This document shows positions 1 to 8,439 of a stretch of DNA of 64,000 nucleotides, in pieces. The DNA lies in contig NZ_CP092105.1 in NCBI RefSeq assembly GCF_016918765.2, positions 1-64,000 of the forward strand, written 5' to 3'. The DNA comes from Flagellatimonas centrodinii (GTDB lineage Bacteria > Pseudomonadota > Gammaproteobacteria > Nevskiales > Nevskiaceae). The translations under genes and the position numbers were made by a program. Within the stretch, counting starts at the first letter, position 1; every line of letters starts with the position of its first letter. The notes under the pieces were generated by a model. That model did no database searches, was not told the origin of the DNA, and saw nothing but the letters and a program-made list of their open reading frames with translations.

Positions 1-4
1 CAGG

Positions 5-298
5 ATGACTACGCTATTCGACCAGGTGTTGTGCCATTCCGATGGCGGGGGCAGTGTCAGGATTGTTGCCTCGCGAGAGCCAGACTGCCGTCAAGGCCGG
101 TACCGGCTTGCCGTACATGTAGCTGACCGCCGGGGGCACATCAGCCGTCCGGTTCAGCGCTTTGACGATCCGTTGTCCTGCATTCGAGAAGCCGTGAAGG
201 CCAATCTCGACTTCCCGATGGCCGATGTCGTCACTGAGACGATCATTGGTGGTGCCGATCCTGACGCAAGGCTGTGCGAGCGCCTGTTGACGGGATAA
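5..298 (+). CDS. Hypothetical protein, possibly cut at the 5' end
   Basis: A 97-residue frame begins with an ATG four bases into the window, so the true start could lie upstream. I see no recognisable domain. The protein is mixed in charge with no membrane segment. It runs in the same direction as the CoiA-like gene that follows 35 bases later. Not recognised; called because it fills the space, has no strong competitor on the other strand, and has a composition like its neighbours. Confidence 0.45.
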   Translation: MTTLFDQVLCHSDGGGSVRIVASREPDCRQGRYRLAVHVADRRGHISRPVQRFDDPLSCIREAVKANLDFPMADVVTETIIGGADPDARLCERLLTG

Positions 299-332
299 CC
301 TTCCCCATCGGGAAAAACGCCAGGTCAGGGGT

Positions 333-1229
333 ATGGAACGCATTCCGTTTGGACTGCATGTCGGTCGAGGTGAATTGGTTGATGTTGCTGCAGTGCCTCG
401 CGGGCGCAATTGCGGGTGCATCTGTCCGTCCTGCAAGGCCCGCCTTAGCGCGCGACAGGGCGAAGTAAACGCCTGGCATTTCGCCCACGATTCCGACGCG
501 ACCCAAAGCCGACCGATTTCAACGTGTGACTATTCCGCGTGGGTGTCGATTCGCCAGATGGCGCTGCAGCAGTTTGCGGCCATTCGTTCCCTGGAATGCC
601 ATCTGCCCGAGTTCCGATTGCGATCGGGCTACGGTCCCACCGTCGCGGCTGCTCAGACCGTCTCGATCGAAGACTGCCGGACATTGATCGCAACGCCATA
701 CGGCACTGCGGATCTTGAGGGATACGTCGGCGATCAGCGCGTACTCATATTCCTCTTCCACCCGGAACGTTCACGACCTCAAGCCCAGCTGGCTACGCCT
801 ACCGAATCGTGGGTGCTGGCAATGGATTTGGGGCCCGTTCTGAAATTGATGGTGACCGAGTCCTCAGCCGAACGGAGTTGCTCACAGATCCTTCGTGGTC
901 AGCTCGATCATTTGGAGGGGCTGCGATGGATCGACCATCCCGATCTATTCGCTGTGCTGGCAAACGAAAGCGCCCGCGCTGAAGAGCGTCTGCAATCGCT
1001 GCATGATCGGCAACGTGCTCACCAAACCGGATTGAAAGAGAGGTCGAGCTTCCCTGCGGGGCGAGGACGACACACCACCGAGCACCCGCTGGCTGCGGCT
1101 TCAGAAAACAACGTCCCAAGATGGCTTCACTGTTCGCTCTGTGGCCACGACTGGGAGGGCACTACCAAACGGTGCCCAAAGGGCTGTGGCACGATCTGCG
1201 TCAGCTCGTCACCGTCCTGGAGGCGATAG
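333..1229 (+). CDS. CoiA-like protein with N- and C-terminal zinc-binding clusters
   Basis: A 298-residue protein. Near residues 30-53 it has CPSCKARL followed by AWHFAH, the pattern of the N-terminal zinc-ribbon-like region of the CoiA-like family (competence/nuclease-associated). The middle part could be the nuclease-like core, but I cannot place catalytic residues. The C-terminus has a second Cys cluster, CSLCGHDW followed by CPKGCGTIC, probably a zinc ribbon. The last 29 bases overlap the convergent initiator gene. Family assignment rests on the N-terminal motif; a role in DNA processing is inference. Confidence 0.55.
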   Translation: MERIPFGLHVGRGELVDVAAVPRGRNCGCICPSCKARLSARQGEVNAWHFAHDSDATQSRPISTCDYSAWVSIRQMALQQFAAIRSLECHLPEFRLRSGYGPTVAAAQTVSIEDCRTLIATPYGTADLEGYVGDQRVLIFLFHPERSRPQAQLATPTESWVLAMDLGPVLKLMVTESSAERSCSQILRGQLDHLEGLRWIDHPDLFAVLANESARAEERLQSLHDRQRAHQTGLKERSSFPAGRGRHTTEHPLAAASENNVPRWLHCSLCGHDWEGTTKRCPKGCGTICVSSSPSWRR

Positions 1230-2445
1230 CGCGATCCGCGCGAGCTCCAGGCATACCACCAATGTAAAGCCGAGTCCGACCTGATTCGGGACTGATGATT
1301 GTGGCCAGGTGCTCAGCGAAAATCTGTTTGAGCTCGCTCGTTTCTGGGCCGTCAAATCGGTCCCATTCGACGGCCAGGCGCCCTGATAGGCCTGCTCGGA
1401 AGCTGGACCGGATGGAGTCGCGCTCGGCGCTGGTCATCAGCTCGTAGACATTCATGCGGAACTCCCTCGCAATTGCCTTCTGAGCACGAGAAAACGCGGC
1501 GTCGTTCTCCGGGAGGGTCAACGGCTGTGACAGGCACTTTGCAATGTAGGCTCCGAGGTTCTGCATGGTTCGCTGGCCGGCTTCAGCCTTCTTGGCAGAT
1601 TGGTAGTGAGCGTAGGCCATCGTCTGCAAAATGGTCTCCAGCGGCAGGGCCATCCCGAATTCCCTCGCCCGCTCCGGCGTCACCGATCTGGATTGGAGCA
1701 TCCGGATCGCTGCAGTTGTCAGGGGGCTGAGGGCTTCGCCCTCCTTGAGCGAGATCTTGAACCGAAAGCCAGAGTATTTCCGACCTTCCTTGAGGGGGAT
1801 GTACGTGACCGTGAGATCCGTCGTCTCGTTGATCCGATCAAGCGCCGGCCGGAGGATGCGCTGAATGAACAGGGCTGTTCGCTGATACTCGGTTGGGCCG
1901 ATATTGAGGCGCCGGCGTAAGTCCTCGAACATGACATCAATCTCATGCTCATGGGTGTAGGAGCGCAGGAACTGATAGAGCACGATCTGATAGTTCGTCG
2001 AGAGACTTGCCACCGATCGCAGCTGATACTTGGTGAACCTCCCCTTCAGCCGAAGCAGCACCTCGTGCATCTCCGGATCAAACTGCACCAACAAGCCGCG
2101 GCCGGGGTGGTACTGCGATGATCGCACCAGGTTGACCTTGCGCCACCCCTCTCGACCGTTGTAAGTCTCAGCGCGCAGGCCGAGAAGAATGTCAGCTGCC
2201 TCGTCAAGAAACGTCCCCAGGGCCTTGCTGCGAGAGTAACTCGGGAAAATCTCTCTCAGCTCCTGCGAGGAGATCAGGATCTGATCGAACAGATCACCAG
2301 CCTCATGCTCGACCTTGCTGATTGAGACCAGAAGGAGGCGCGTGGCGTGGATCGAGATGTCGCGGTCGACGCGACCGCGGGCGAGATTGTTTGCCTGTAT
2401 TACGTAACTGTCCGGCGTCGCCCTCGCTACTGCATTCGCTGCCAT
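1201..2445 (-). CDS. Rep_3-family plasmid replication initiator (first of two)
   Basis: A 414-residue protein with the tandem winged-helix layout of Rep_3 (RepB/RepE-type) initiators. It has an N-terminal segment of the type ISIHATRLLLVSISKV, a middle segment around FTKYQLRSVASLSTNYQIVLYQ, and a second helical domain around EYQRTALFIQRILRPALDRIN. The longer frame to 2610 is not needed: the ATG at 2445 has a good AAGGAG seven bases upstream. It points away from the iteron array at 2.5-3.4 kb, which is its likely binding region; the nearest iteron lies about 60 bases before the start, so autoregulation is likely. It should bind iterons and load the host helicase. Confidence 0.85.
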   Translation of the reverse strand: MAANAVARATPDSYVIQANNLARGRVDRDISIHATRLLLVSISKVEHEAGDLFDQILISSQELREIFPSYSRSKALGTFLDEAADILLGLRAETYNGREGWRKVNLVRSSQYHPGRGLLVQFDPEMHEVLLRLKGRFTKYQLRSVASLSTNYQIVLYQFLRSYTHEHEIDVMFEDLRRRLNIGPTEYQRTALFIQRILRPALDRINETTDLTVTYIPLKEGRKYSGFRFKISLKEGEALSPLTTAAIRMLQSRSVTPERAREFGMALPLETILQTMAYAHYQSAKKAEAGQRTMQNLGAYIAKCLSQPLTLPENDAAFSRAQKAIAREFRMNVYELMTSAERDSIRSSFRAGLSGRLAVEWDRFDGPETSELKQIFAEHLATIISPESGRTRLYIGGMPGARADRAIASRTVTS

Positions 2446-2625
2446 GGAATCTCCTTGTTGGGCGAGTCTTGGAATGCCTTCCGTGTGCTGACAAGAGCAG
2501 GACGCCCTAAATCCGGCTACCGATAGACCATAACCTATTGCGATACCTCGAATTGTCGGCCGACGAACGGTCACCTTCAGGCACTCGGGCCGTAGCGGGC
2601 GGCGGCTCAAGTCCGTGCGTATGAG

Positions 2626-2670
2626 CTACAGATTTAGGGCCTCGATCCGCTGAGGTGCCCGACTTTAGGG
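2626..2670. repeat. Left arm of a 45-base inverted repeat in oriV
   Basis: The arm includes one iteron, the 23-base segment from 2638 to 2660, and a second degenerate iteron. Its reverse complement recurs at 3164-3208 with the 23-base core identical and only a few mismatches in the flanks. Confidence 0.8.
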
Positions 2671-3163
2671 GGTTCTGGGCAGTTTCGGGAGGATCGGAGG
2701 CAGGGCCTTGGGGGCTGATCGCCTTGCGGTATACGGATTTAGGGGGGCAATCGGCAGCATCGCGACCAGGCGCTATGGCTCGGGAACTGGGATGAGCAGG
2801 GCAGCGTGAGCAGCGGAGTGACTGAAACTGCCGGCTGGAAGTCCTAATTTCGGTCACATTTCAGCATCGAGAGGTCAGATCGCAGGCCCACACGCCCTGC
2901 ATCCACCTGTTTTTGCGATATTTTTCCGAAAGCATCAGCGCCTCGCGTAGCAATCGCCATCGGATGCTTCGCGCCACCAGCATTGGGGTTGAGGGCTACA
3001 GATTTAGGGGGAGGTCGCCGGTAACGGCATGAGAGGAGCTGCCGGAGGTCAGTCCACCGGCGAAAGGTATACAGATTTAGGGCGAAAATAAGGCAGAGCT
3101 CAGATTTAGACGGTGCTATGGGTCACTCTCCCCCCCTAAATCTGTAGCCCTCAGCGCGGCAGT

Positions 3164-3208
3164 CCCTAAATATGGGCACCTCAGCGGATCGAGGCCCTAA
3201 ATCCGTAG
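3164..3208. repeat. Right arm of the 45-base inverted repeat in oriV
   Basis: Reverse complement of 2626-2670, about 490 bases away. Each arm carries two iterons flanking an identical unique core (GGGCACCTCAGCGGATCGAG plus three bases). The design could promote pairing of two initiator-bound clusters or mark a fold-back at the origin. Confidence 0.8.
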
Positions 3209-3470
3209 CCCTTTCCCTAAATCTGATGCCCCTAACCCCTAGATCCGGTGCTCGGTCGCCCTAAATCCGTAGCCCAACGGACCTAAAATCGGCGCCTTCT
3301 GGCCCTAAATGTGGTGCTCGTTCGTTGTTTATGTCGCTGTTTATAAAGGCTTTATGCCGACCCTAAAAGAAGTTGTTAACCTGTTAAAAGTGTAGAAATG
3401 CTGGGCGCAAGCCCTTCAACAGGACAACATCAACAGCTCAGCATCAGCTGGGACCAGGACGGTCATCATC

Positions 3471-3653
3471 ATGCTCATTCTCACGCGTCGCATTGGCGAA
3501 ACCATCATCATCGGGGGAAACATTGAGATAACCCTGCTCGATATCAAGCAAGGTCAGATACGCCTTGGTGTTGAGGCTCCCAAGGACATTCCTGTGCATC
3601 GGGGAGAGCTGCTACTCAAGAAAAACCTCGGCGGGCGAACCTTCGACAAGTGA
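3471..3653 (+). CDS. csrA: CsrA/RsmA-family RNA-binding regulator
   Basis: A 60-residue protein starting [15 protein letters not shown], the standard CsrA opening. It keeps the central [15 protein letters not shown] segment that carries the RNA-binding arginine. CsrA dimers bind GGA motifs in hairpin loops of leaders and change translation or stability. This is a plasmid copy just downstream of the origin. It overlaps the next gene by four bases (GTGA), so the two are probably translated together. Possible local targets are the GGA-containing leaders at 35-42 kb, but that is only a hypothesis. Confidence 0.93.
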   Translation: MLILTRRIGETIIIGGNIEITLLDIKQGQIRLGVEAPKDIPVHRGELLLKKNLGGRTFDK

Positions 3654-3874
3654 ACACCAGACCATTGCGCGGTGACAGCGAGTTCACTCTGGATGGCGAA
3701 ACGCTGACGCTGGCTCAGTGGGCGCAGCGATGCGGCATCAGCACCTCAGCGATGGCAGCTCGGTTGCGCCGGTGGCCAGCACGTCGAGCATTGACGCTCG
3801 TAGCAGGTTCTCCAAGTGACCACGGACGCCGCTGTTCGCGCAACAGTCCCTGGCGACGGTACCCGGCCTGCTGA
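3650..3874 (+). CDS. Small helix-turn-helix protein coupled to csrA
   Basis: A 74-residue protein with GTG start overlapping the csrA stop (GTGA). Residues 18-45 ([13 protein letters not shown], then SAMAARLRR) look like the short helix-turn-helix motif common in plasmid and phage proteins, with the usual trailing ARRALT. The C-terminus is Arg/Cys rich without a clear fold. Likely DNA-binding; target unknown. Confidence 0.6.
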   Translation: MNTRPLRGDSEFTLDGETLTLAQWAQRCGISTSAMAARLRRWPARRALTLVAGSPSDHGRRCSRNSPWRRYPAC

Positions 3875-3934
3875 CCCCCTTGCGGGGCGGTAGGCGTTGG
3901 CCAGATTGATTGCTCCACTACACCAGGAGCGATC

Positions 3935-4360
3935 ATGGCGCCGCACCCACAGACTCATGCCTACTCAGGCTCGGAAGATCGAGCGCATCAAGCCGCGATT
4001 GAGAGCCGCGGGCTCATCATTAAGGTCCGATCGGCGCTCAAACGGCCATTGCGCGTGGTGTCACGGGACGACAGTGTGTCGGTGAGCGTCGATGGTCGCC
4101 TGTGGCTTCAATGTGACGGTGTCGCTGGTGTTGCTTCGTCGGCCGACGATGGGGTGGTGATCTCTGTGGCGGCCGCGTTTGGGTTCGACCAGGGGCCCTT
4201 CTGGGATGCTGGCCACGCCGCGGATGCTCGCTCGCTGGTGGCGCCGGTGCTGCGTCTCGTGCACCAACTTTCTACGGTCCGCCGGTACTTGGGCTGCGAC
4301 GAAGCGCTCGAACTGGTCCCCCTGAAGATTCACACTCAGTCTTCGGACCGGTGGCACTGA
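3935..4360 (+). CDS. Hypothetical protein
   Basis: A 141-residue frame whose ATG has an AGGAG six bases upstream. I recognise no domain; the middle is hydrophobic and Val-rich (residues 46-80) but not a clear membrane segment. The stop overlaps the start of the next gene by one base (TGATG), indicating translational coupling in a run of small genes from csrA to about 8.4 kb. Confidence 0.6.
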   Translation: MAPHPQTHAYSGSEDRAHQAAIESRGLIIKVRSALKRPLRVVSRDDSVSVSVDGRLWLQCDGVAGVASSADDGVVISVAAAFGFDQGPFWDAGHAADARSLVAPVLRLVHQLSTVRRYLGCDEALELVPLKIHTQSSDRWH

Positions 4361-4899
4361 TGGGCGCCGCCATGGGGAGTATCGGGCACTACAACGCCCT
4401 TCAGACGACGCCCACTCTTGTCCATCTGAGTGACGACTACCGTGCGCCCAGCTGCAGGAATGCAGTCCTGGATGCTCTACGGAACAATCGTATGAGCTTG
4501 GCGGCCCTTCACGATTGGCTGGAGCGCGCCTTCGAGTTCAACGAACTGGTCGAGGAGGTCGAGCAGCTACTCGATGAGGGCCGGGTGGTGATCGAGCGCT
4601 TTCCTGGCTTTACGCCGATGTTGGCCCTGGTCGGCTCGTGTGGGAAGCCACAAGTGGATAGCCAAAGTGCACCGACGGGGCGCCGGCGGGGCCGGCCGGT
4701 AGGCCGCGCAGAGGTTTTTCGAGCAGTCAGCCTGGCTCCGCGGGGTGTGACTTCCGGAGAGATAGCAGCTGCACTCGGCACTACTGCTGATCGTGTGGGA
4801 GCTGTCGTTCTACGACTCGAAGAGGCTCGTCGAATTGAGCGGCGAGAAAGCGAACGCGGTCGCTTGTGGGTCCGCAGGTCCACCGCTGGGCAGACATAG
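4360..4899 (+). CDS. Hypothetical protein with C-terminal winged-helix-like domain
   Basis: A 179-residue protein. The C-terminal part, from about residue 110, reads as a winged helix: VTSGEIAAALGTT, RVGAVVLRLEEARRIERRES, then a basic wing. It is preceded by a basic linker, GRRRGRPVGR, resembling an AT-hook. The N-terminal half is unrecognised. A GTG nine bases earlier is an alternative start. Probably a DNA-binding regulator or accessory protein. Confidence 0.6.
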   Translation: MGAAMGSIGHYNALQTTPTLVHLSDDYRAPSCRNAVLDALRNNRMSLAALHDWLERAFEFNELVEEVEQLLDEGRVVIERFPGFTPMLALVGSCGKPQVDSQSAPTGRRRGRPVGRAEVFRAVSLAPRGVTSGEIAAALGTTADRVGAVVLRLEEARRIERRESERGRLWVRRSTAGQT

Positions 4900-4982
4900 T
4901 TTGTTGCGGGATTTTAGACCTTCAGCAGAGTGGAGCGACCCGCAACACACCGTTGATCTGTCGACTTCGAGGAGAACGAGAA

Positions 4983-5231
4983 TTGGACGCTGAACCTACT
5001 CCGGGCGCTCAGCTCGCACCCGTAGCTCGAGGGCGCCGAGCGCTGCTGGTGATCGACGCCGTCGCCCATCGGCGTGAACTCCCATGCCGTGTGATCGGCG
5101 AAACCCCAATGAAGTACCGCATCGAAGTGGACGTAGAAACGCAACTGCCTCGGCGCATGCTGGCCCCGGGTGAGCGGGCGCTTGTGCCGCGCTGGTCGGT
5201 GCGATTCCCGCCGCCATTCGTTGAAGGTTGA
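4983..5231 (+). CDS. Hypothetical protein with a TTG start
   Basis: An 82-residue protein. I choose the TTG at 4983 because GGAG lies at 4971-4974, whereas the upstream in-frame ATG at 4866 lies inside the previous gene. The sequence (VIGETPMKYRIEVDVETQL, then GERALVPRWSVRF) suggests a small beta-rich fold. Function unknown. Confidence 0.55.
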   Translation: MDAEPTPGAQLAPVARGRRALLVIDAVAHRRELPCRVIGETPMKYRIEVDVETQLPRRMLAPGERALVPRWSVRFPPPFVEG

Positions 5232-5272
5232 GATGCTGTGATTCCTGAAGGTTCAGCATTGGGTAACGTGGC

Positions 5273-5512
5273 ATGAGTAAGGCTCCCGGTCACGTGAGCG
5301 GTACGGTCGATATCGTCGATGACATTGCGACGATTCGACTGACGCGATCTTCAGAGGTGATCCTTGCTCGGGTTCTCGGCGTGGTTGTTGAGGTCGACGG
5401 ACGAGAGGCTATCTATCTCGATCGCCTGGTTCACCGGCCGGAGCACGCCAGCTTCTGCGGCTATGAGCCTGACGGCTGTGTCTCGACGATACTGCGGGCG
5501 CCACGAGAATGA
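5273..5512 (+). CDS. Hypothetical small protein
   Basis: A 79-residue protein with alternating hydrophobic beta segments (ATIRLTRSSEVILARVLGVVVEV), no membrane helix and no known motif. The RBS is weak. It is the last gene before the terminator at 5607, closing the csrA-led run. Confidence 0.55.
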   Translation: MSKAPGHVSGTVDIVDDIATIRLTRSSEVILARVLGVVVEVDGREAIYLDRLVHRPEHASFCGYEPDGCVSTILRAPRE

Positions 5513-5606
5513 AGCGATCCGGTGGGCTTGGCCGTCTAAGAGGTTGTGGTACGAGCGCGCAGGTCGATTGCTTCCTCCCTCCTCAACGTCACCTGCGCAG
5601 TTGTTC

Positions 5607-5631
5607 AGCCCGGCTTCGGCCGGGCTTTTTT
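5607..5631 (+). terminator. Intrinsic terminator with UUCG tetraloop
   Basis: AGCCCGGC, TTCG loop, GCCGGGCT, then six T. A textbook strong rho-independent terminator ending the unit of small genes after csrA. The rest of 5513-5704 has no convincing gene. Confidence 0.9.
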
Positions 5632-5704
5632 ATGACGTGCACGCTTCGAGTGGAGAACGGGTCTCCCAAGCGTCTAAAACTCAAACCTTCAGTGAGCAAC
5701 AGCC

Positions 5705-5977
5705 ATGGATGCAAATGCCGCTGCACAGCGCTTTGTGGAATACGTTTGGCCCGATATGGAGCCGTCTGCGTATCCCGAAAACCTCGGGGAGGCTCACGAT
5801 ATGCTCGACACGTTGCTGAGTGTTAGCGGCGGCGTGCAGGCGCTGGTTTCGGATATCCAGGTGGCCCCAGGTTCCGCGGAGGAACGCCAAATGTTGGAAG
5901 CCGCATCGCGGCTGCTGATGATCAAAGTGGAAGTCGCGGGATCCGAAGCCGAGTCGCTGGAGGAGGGGTGGCACTGA
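5705..5977 (+). CDS. Hypothetical small acidic protein
   Basis: A 90-residue acidic, mostly helical protein beginning MDANAAAQRFVEYVWPDMEP. No motif recognised. It overlaps the next gene by one to ten bases depending on that start, indicating coupling. Confidence 0.6.
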   Translation: MDANAAAQRFVEYVWPDMEPSAYPENLGEAHDMLDTLLSVSGGVQALVSDIQVAPGSAEERQMLEAASRLLMIKVEVAGSEAESLEEGWH

Positions 5978-6261
5978 TGCCGCTGCTCACGAACGGTGAA
6001 GATCCGCTGCAGTCTGCCTACAACGCTGGCGTCCGTGCCCGGTTGGATCGTGAACGGGCGGGCGCCAATGATGTTCAGCGCGAGGGGGCTGACCAGTTGA
6101 TGAACGGGGCACTTCAGCAGGGCTGGCATGCTGCGGACAACGCACTCAGCCGTCAGACTCGACGCGCTCAACTCTGGCGCGACATAGCCCTTGTGCTCGG
6201 CGTGATGCTGTCGCTGTTCTTGGGCGTGTCGCTGGCGGAGCTTGCCGGCTGGTTCGACTGA
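5977..6261 (+). CDS. Small tail-anchored membrane protein
   Basis: A 94-residue protein. The N-terminal 65 residues are soluble and helical. A single hydrophobic helix near the C-terminus (IALVLGVMLSLFLGVSLAEL) predicts a tail-anchored inner-membrane protein. The ATG at 5977 overlaps the preceding stop. A GTG at 5968 is possible. Function unknown. Confidence 0.6.
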   Translation: MPLLTNGEDPLQSAYNAGVRARLDRERAGANDVQREGADQLMNGALQQGWHAADNALSRQTRRAQLWRDIALVLGVMLSLFLGVSLAELAGWFD

Positions 6262-6312
6262 TTGCGGGGCTGCCGTCAGCACGAACAATGAACCATTCCG
6301 ACTGGAGTGGTC

Positions 6313-6711
6313 ATGACCGATATAGCTGGAATCGAGTACCGGTGGCTGATCAATACGCTGCCTGGCGCACGCAAGTTCTATGAGATCGAAGCGCGAAGTT
6401 TCACTGATGGATCTGTGTCGCTCTTGACCCGGTATGGTCGTCTCCCCAGCTCACATCAAGGTGGGGGAACCACGCGGGAAATTGATCTGCGAGGCCGCGA
6501 TTTGATGAAAGAGTTTGGCAAGCTCGTCCGCAGCAAGCGCAAGAAGGGATACGTCGAAGCGTCGACTATTCCCGGAAAGGTGTCCGGGATTGATGGTCGT
6601 CGAATGCCCTCGGAGCAGCCAGGCGCCGGAAATGGACTGCGACCCGGCAGCAATCCGATCAATATCGCAGAAAGGATGCGGGGGCGAAATGAACGCGCCC
6701 TTTTCTTCTAG
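6313..6711 (+). CDS. WGR-domain-like protein
   Basis: A 132-residue protein. Residues 15-80 resemble a WGR domain: KFYEIEA, then SVSLLTRYGRL (Y-G-R in place of W-G-R), REIDL, and LVRSKRKKGYVEA with the conserved Lys-Lys-Gly-Tyr. WGR domains occur in PARPs and bacterial nucleic-acid proteins. The tail looks disordered. Start chosen at the ATG with GGAG six bases upstream. It ends two bases before the nuclease-like gene, so they may work together. Confidence 0.6.
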   Translation: MTDIAGIEYRWLINTLPGARKFYEIEARSFTDGSVSLLTRYGRLPSSHQGGGTTREIDLRGRDLMKEFGKLVRSKRKKGYVEASTIPGKVSGIDGRRMPSEQPGAGNGLRPGSNPINIAERMRGRNERALFF

Positions 6712-6713
6712 CC

Positions 6714-7187
6714 ATGGCCGTGCGATTCAGTGTCGATCACGCGCTACAACGGGGCTGGATCTCTGAGCGTCCGACCATTCCTGATCGTGTCGCATCGCAA
6801 ATGTCGGTATACCGACAAAGCTGTGACAGCGCTTCGCCGCCCCATGAGCTCCTTTATCAGAGGCTTTTCGCGATCTACGGGGACAAGGTCGTAAGGGAGT
6901 TCGCCGGCGCCGTGCCAGGCCGGAAGTTCAGGATCGACATCGCACTTCCTGATGAGCGACTGGCGATCGAAGTGGACGGTTGGCAGCACCACGGGAAAAC
7001 CCTCAAGGGGTTCAAACGAGACCGGCTGCGGCAAAACCTCCTGTGCGTCAACGGCTGGCGTGTACTGAGATTCTTCCCCGAGAGCATCTATTCGGACATG
7101 GCCGGTGTCACGTCGGTTGTGGCTCAGGCGGTGGCGGCTCCGCTGAGATCGGAATCCGAGCCCGCTTTGGGGCCGCGCTCGGTCTAG
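6714..7187 (+). CDS. DUF559/Vsr-like PD-(D/E)XK endonuclease-domain protein
   Basis: A 157-residue protein. The core at residues 70-130 reads RIDIALPDERLAIEVDGWQH, then RDRLRQNLLCVNGWRVLRF. This is the very-short-patch-repair/DUF559-like fold with catalytic D and E-V-D positions. The first 29 residues include the start of a perfect palindrome (6802-6817), and an internal ATG at 6801 could be the true start (MSVYRQ). It follows the WGR gene directly. Probably a DNA nuclease or nicking enzyme of the plasmid. Confidence 0.7.
   Translation: MAVRFSVDHALQRGWISERPTIPDRVASQMSVYRQSCDSASPPHELLYQRLFAIYGDKVVREFAGAVPGRKFRIDIALPDERLAIEVDGWQHHGKTLKGFKRDRLRQNLLCVNGWRVLRFFPESIYSDMAGVTSVVAQAVAAPLRSESEPALGPRSV
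6802..6817. promoter_or_regulatory. TGTCGGTATACCGACA palindrome (isolated copy)
   Basis: A perfect 16-base palindrome inside the 5' part of the nuclease-like gene. The same word occurs at 59271 and 59368, with a variant at 59415. Likely an operator for an unidentified regulator. Confidence 0.5.
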
Positions 7188-7214
7188 GAGCGGAGGAAGC
7201 TCAGGAGAAGGAAG

Positions 7215-8372
7215 ATGCTTGAATGGGATGACCCGGTCGAGGGTCCTGCAGGTCCAATACCACCCGTGCCCCGGGCAGAAGATTTTCAGCTGACACCCTC
7301 ACTATCGAAGCAAGAATCCGGGGCAACAGGGCTCGAATCGTTGGAGATAGGAGCCAGCCGAATTCAGGTGGACGATAAAAAGATCATCAACTGCCGAGCC
7401 GATCTCAATCAGCTGGTGCCGTTCAAGTACAAGTGGGCGTGGGAGAAGTACCTCGCGGCGTGCAATAACCACTGGATGCCGCAGGAGATCGAGATGGGGA
7501 CCGATATCTCGCAGTGGAAGGACCCCAACGGTTTCTCCGATGACGAACGCGTCATCATCAAGCGTGCCCTGGGCTTCTTCGCCACGGCCGACTCGTTGGT
7601 CGCTAACAACCTGGTCCTGGCTGTGTATCGCCACATCACCAATCCCGAATGTCGTCAATACTTGTTGCGACAGGCCTTCGAGGAAGCGATTCACACGCAC
7701 GCCTACCAGTACTGCATTGAGAGTCTGGGGATGGATGAATCCGAGCTCTTCAATATGTACCGTGAGGTTCCCTCTGTACATGACAAGACAGCTTGGAGCC
7801 TGCCGTATACGCAGAGCTTGGCCGACCGTGACTTCCAGACTGGAACGCCGGAGAACGACCAGCGGCTGCTTCGGGACCTGGTTGCGTTCTACGTGGTGTT
7901 CGAGGGCATCTTTTTCTATGTGGGATTCGTTCAGCTCCTGAGTTTTCGTCGGCGAAACCGACTCCCCGGAGTCAGCGAGCAGATCGAGTACATCCTCAGG
8001 GACGAGTCGATGCACATGAACTTCGGCATCGACGTGATCAACCAGATCAAGGCCGAGAACCCTCACCTCTGGACGCCGGCGTTTCAGGCCCAGCTTCGCG
8101 ACATGATTGCTGAGGCAACGGAGTTGGAAATTGCATACGCCCGCGACACGATGCCCCGAGGTGTTCTCGGATTGAATGCGGGGATGTTCGTCAACTACAT
8201 GCACTACATCGCGAATCGTCGCTGTGCACAGATAGGGCTGGATCCACTGTATCCGCCGACAGAGAGCCCATTCCCATGGATGGCGGAGATGGTCGACCTT
8301 CGGAAGGAGCGCAACTTCTTTGAGGGCAACGTACAGGAGTACAGCAGCGCTGCCGCGCTGCGTTGGGACTGA
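7215..8372 (+). CDS. nrdB: Class I ribonucleotide reductase beta subunit
   Basis: A 385-residue protein of the radical-generating subunit family that makes deoxyribonucleotides with NrdA. All diiron ligands and the radical tyrosine are present: D126, E157 and H160 (EEAIHTHAY), Y164, E230, and E264 with H267 (RDESMHMNF). The first ~45 residues are a variable extension. A strong AGGAGAAGGAAG precedes the ATG. No NrdA is in the window, so it either uses a host or distant alpha subunit or supplies extra small subunit during plasmid replication. Confidence 0.95.
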   Translation: MLEWDDPVEGPAGPIPPVPRAEDFQLTPSLSKQESGATGLESLEIGASRIQVDDKKIINCRADLNQLVPFKYKWAWEKYLAACNNHWMPQEIEMGTDISQWKDPNGFSDDERVIIKRALGFFATADSLVANNLVLAVYRHITNPECRQYLLRQAFEEAIHTHAYQYCIESLGMDESELFNMYREVPSVHDKTAWSLPYTQSLADRDFQTGTPENDQRLLRDLVAFYVVFEGIFFYVGFVQLLSFRRRNRLPGVSEQIEYILRDESMHMNFGIDVINQIKAENPHLWTPAFQAQLRDMIAEATELEIAYARDTMPRGVLGLNAGMFVNYMHYIANRRCAQIGLDPLYPPTESPFPWMAEMVDLRKERNFFEGNVQEYSSAAALRWD

Positions 8373-8439
8373 TTCTGATCAGCCCGGGTTGCGGTGCGCT
8401 CAACCTAGTGAAGGGTGTTCTCACTATCGGAGAACCTCT

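Larger units (their letters stand above)
2504..3375. repeat. Iteron array and AT-rich stretch, likely oriV of the first replicon
   Basis: About fifteen copies, on both strands, of a motif close to CCCTAAATCYGTAGCC (or its complement), e.g. near 2504, 2623, 2727, 2993, 3067, 3132, 3163, 3194, 3213, 3257 and 3303. Some are degenerate, e.g. 2653, 3100, 3233 and 3280. T-rich patches occur at 2909-2927 and 3324-3385. There is no convincing gene here. Position upstream of a Rep_3 gene and repeat density are typical of an iteron-controlled origin. The copies are unevenly spaced and inverted in the left half relative to the right. Confidence 0.85.

Noticed and set aside
2504-3375. Possible CRISPR array
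   Set aside because: Repeats are about 17 bases, in both orientations and irregularly spaced beside a rep gene: iterons.
7302-8204. 300-residue minus-strand frame opposite nrdB
   Set aside because: Shadow of nrdB, whose ligands are all conserved in the plus frame.
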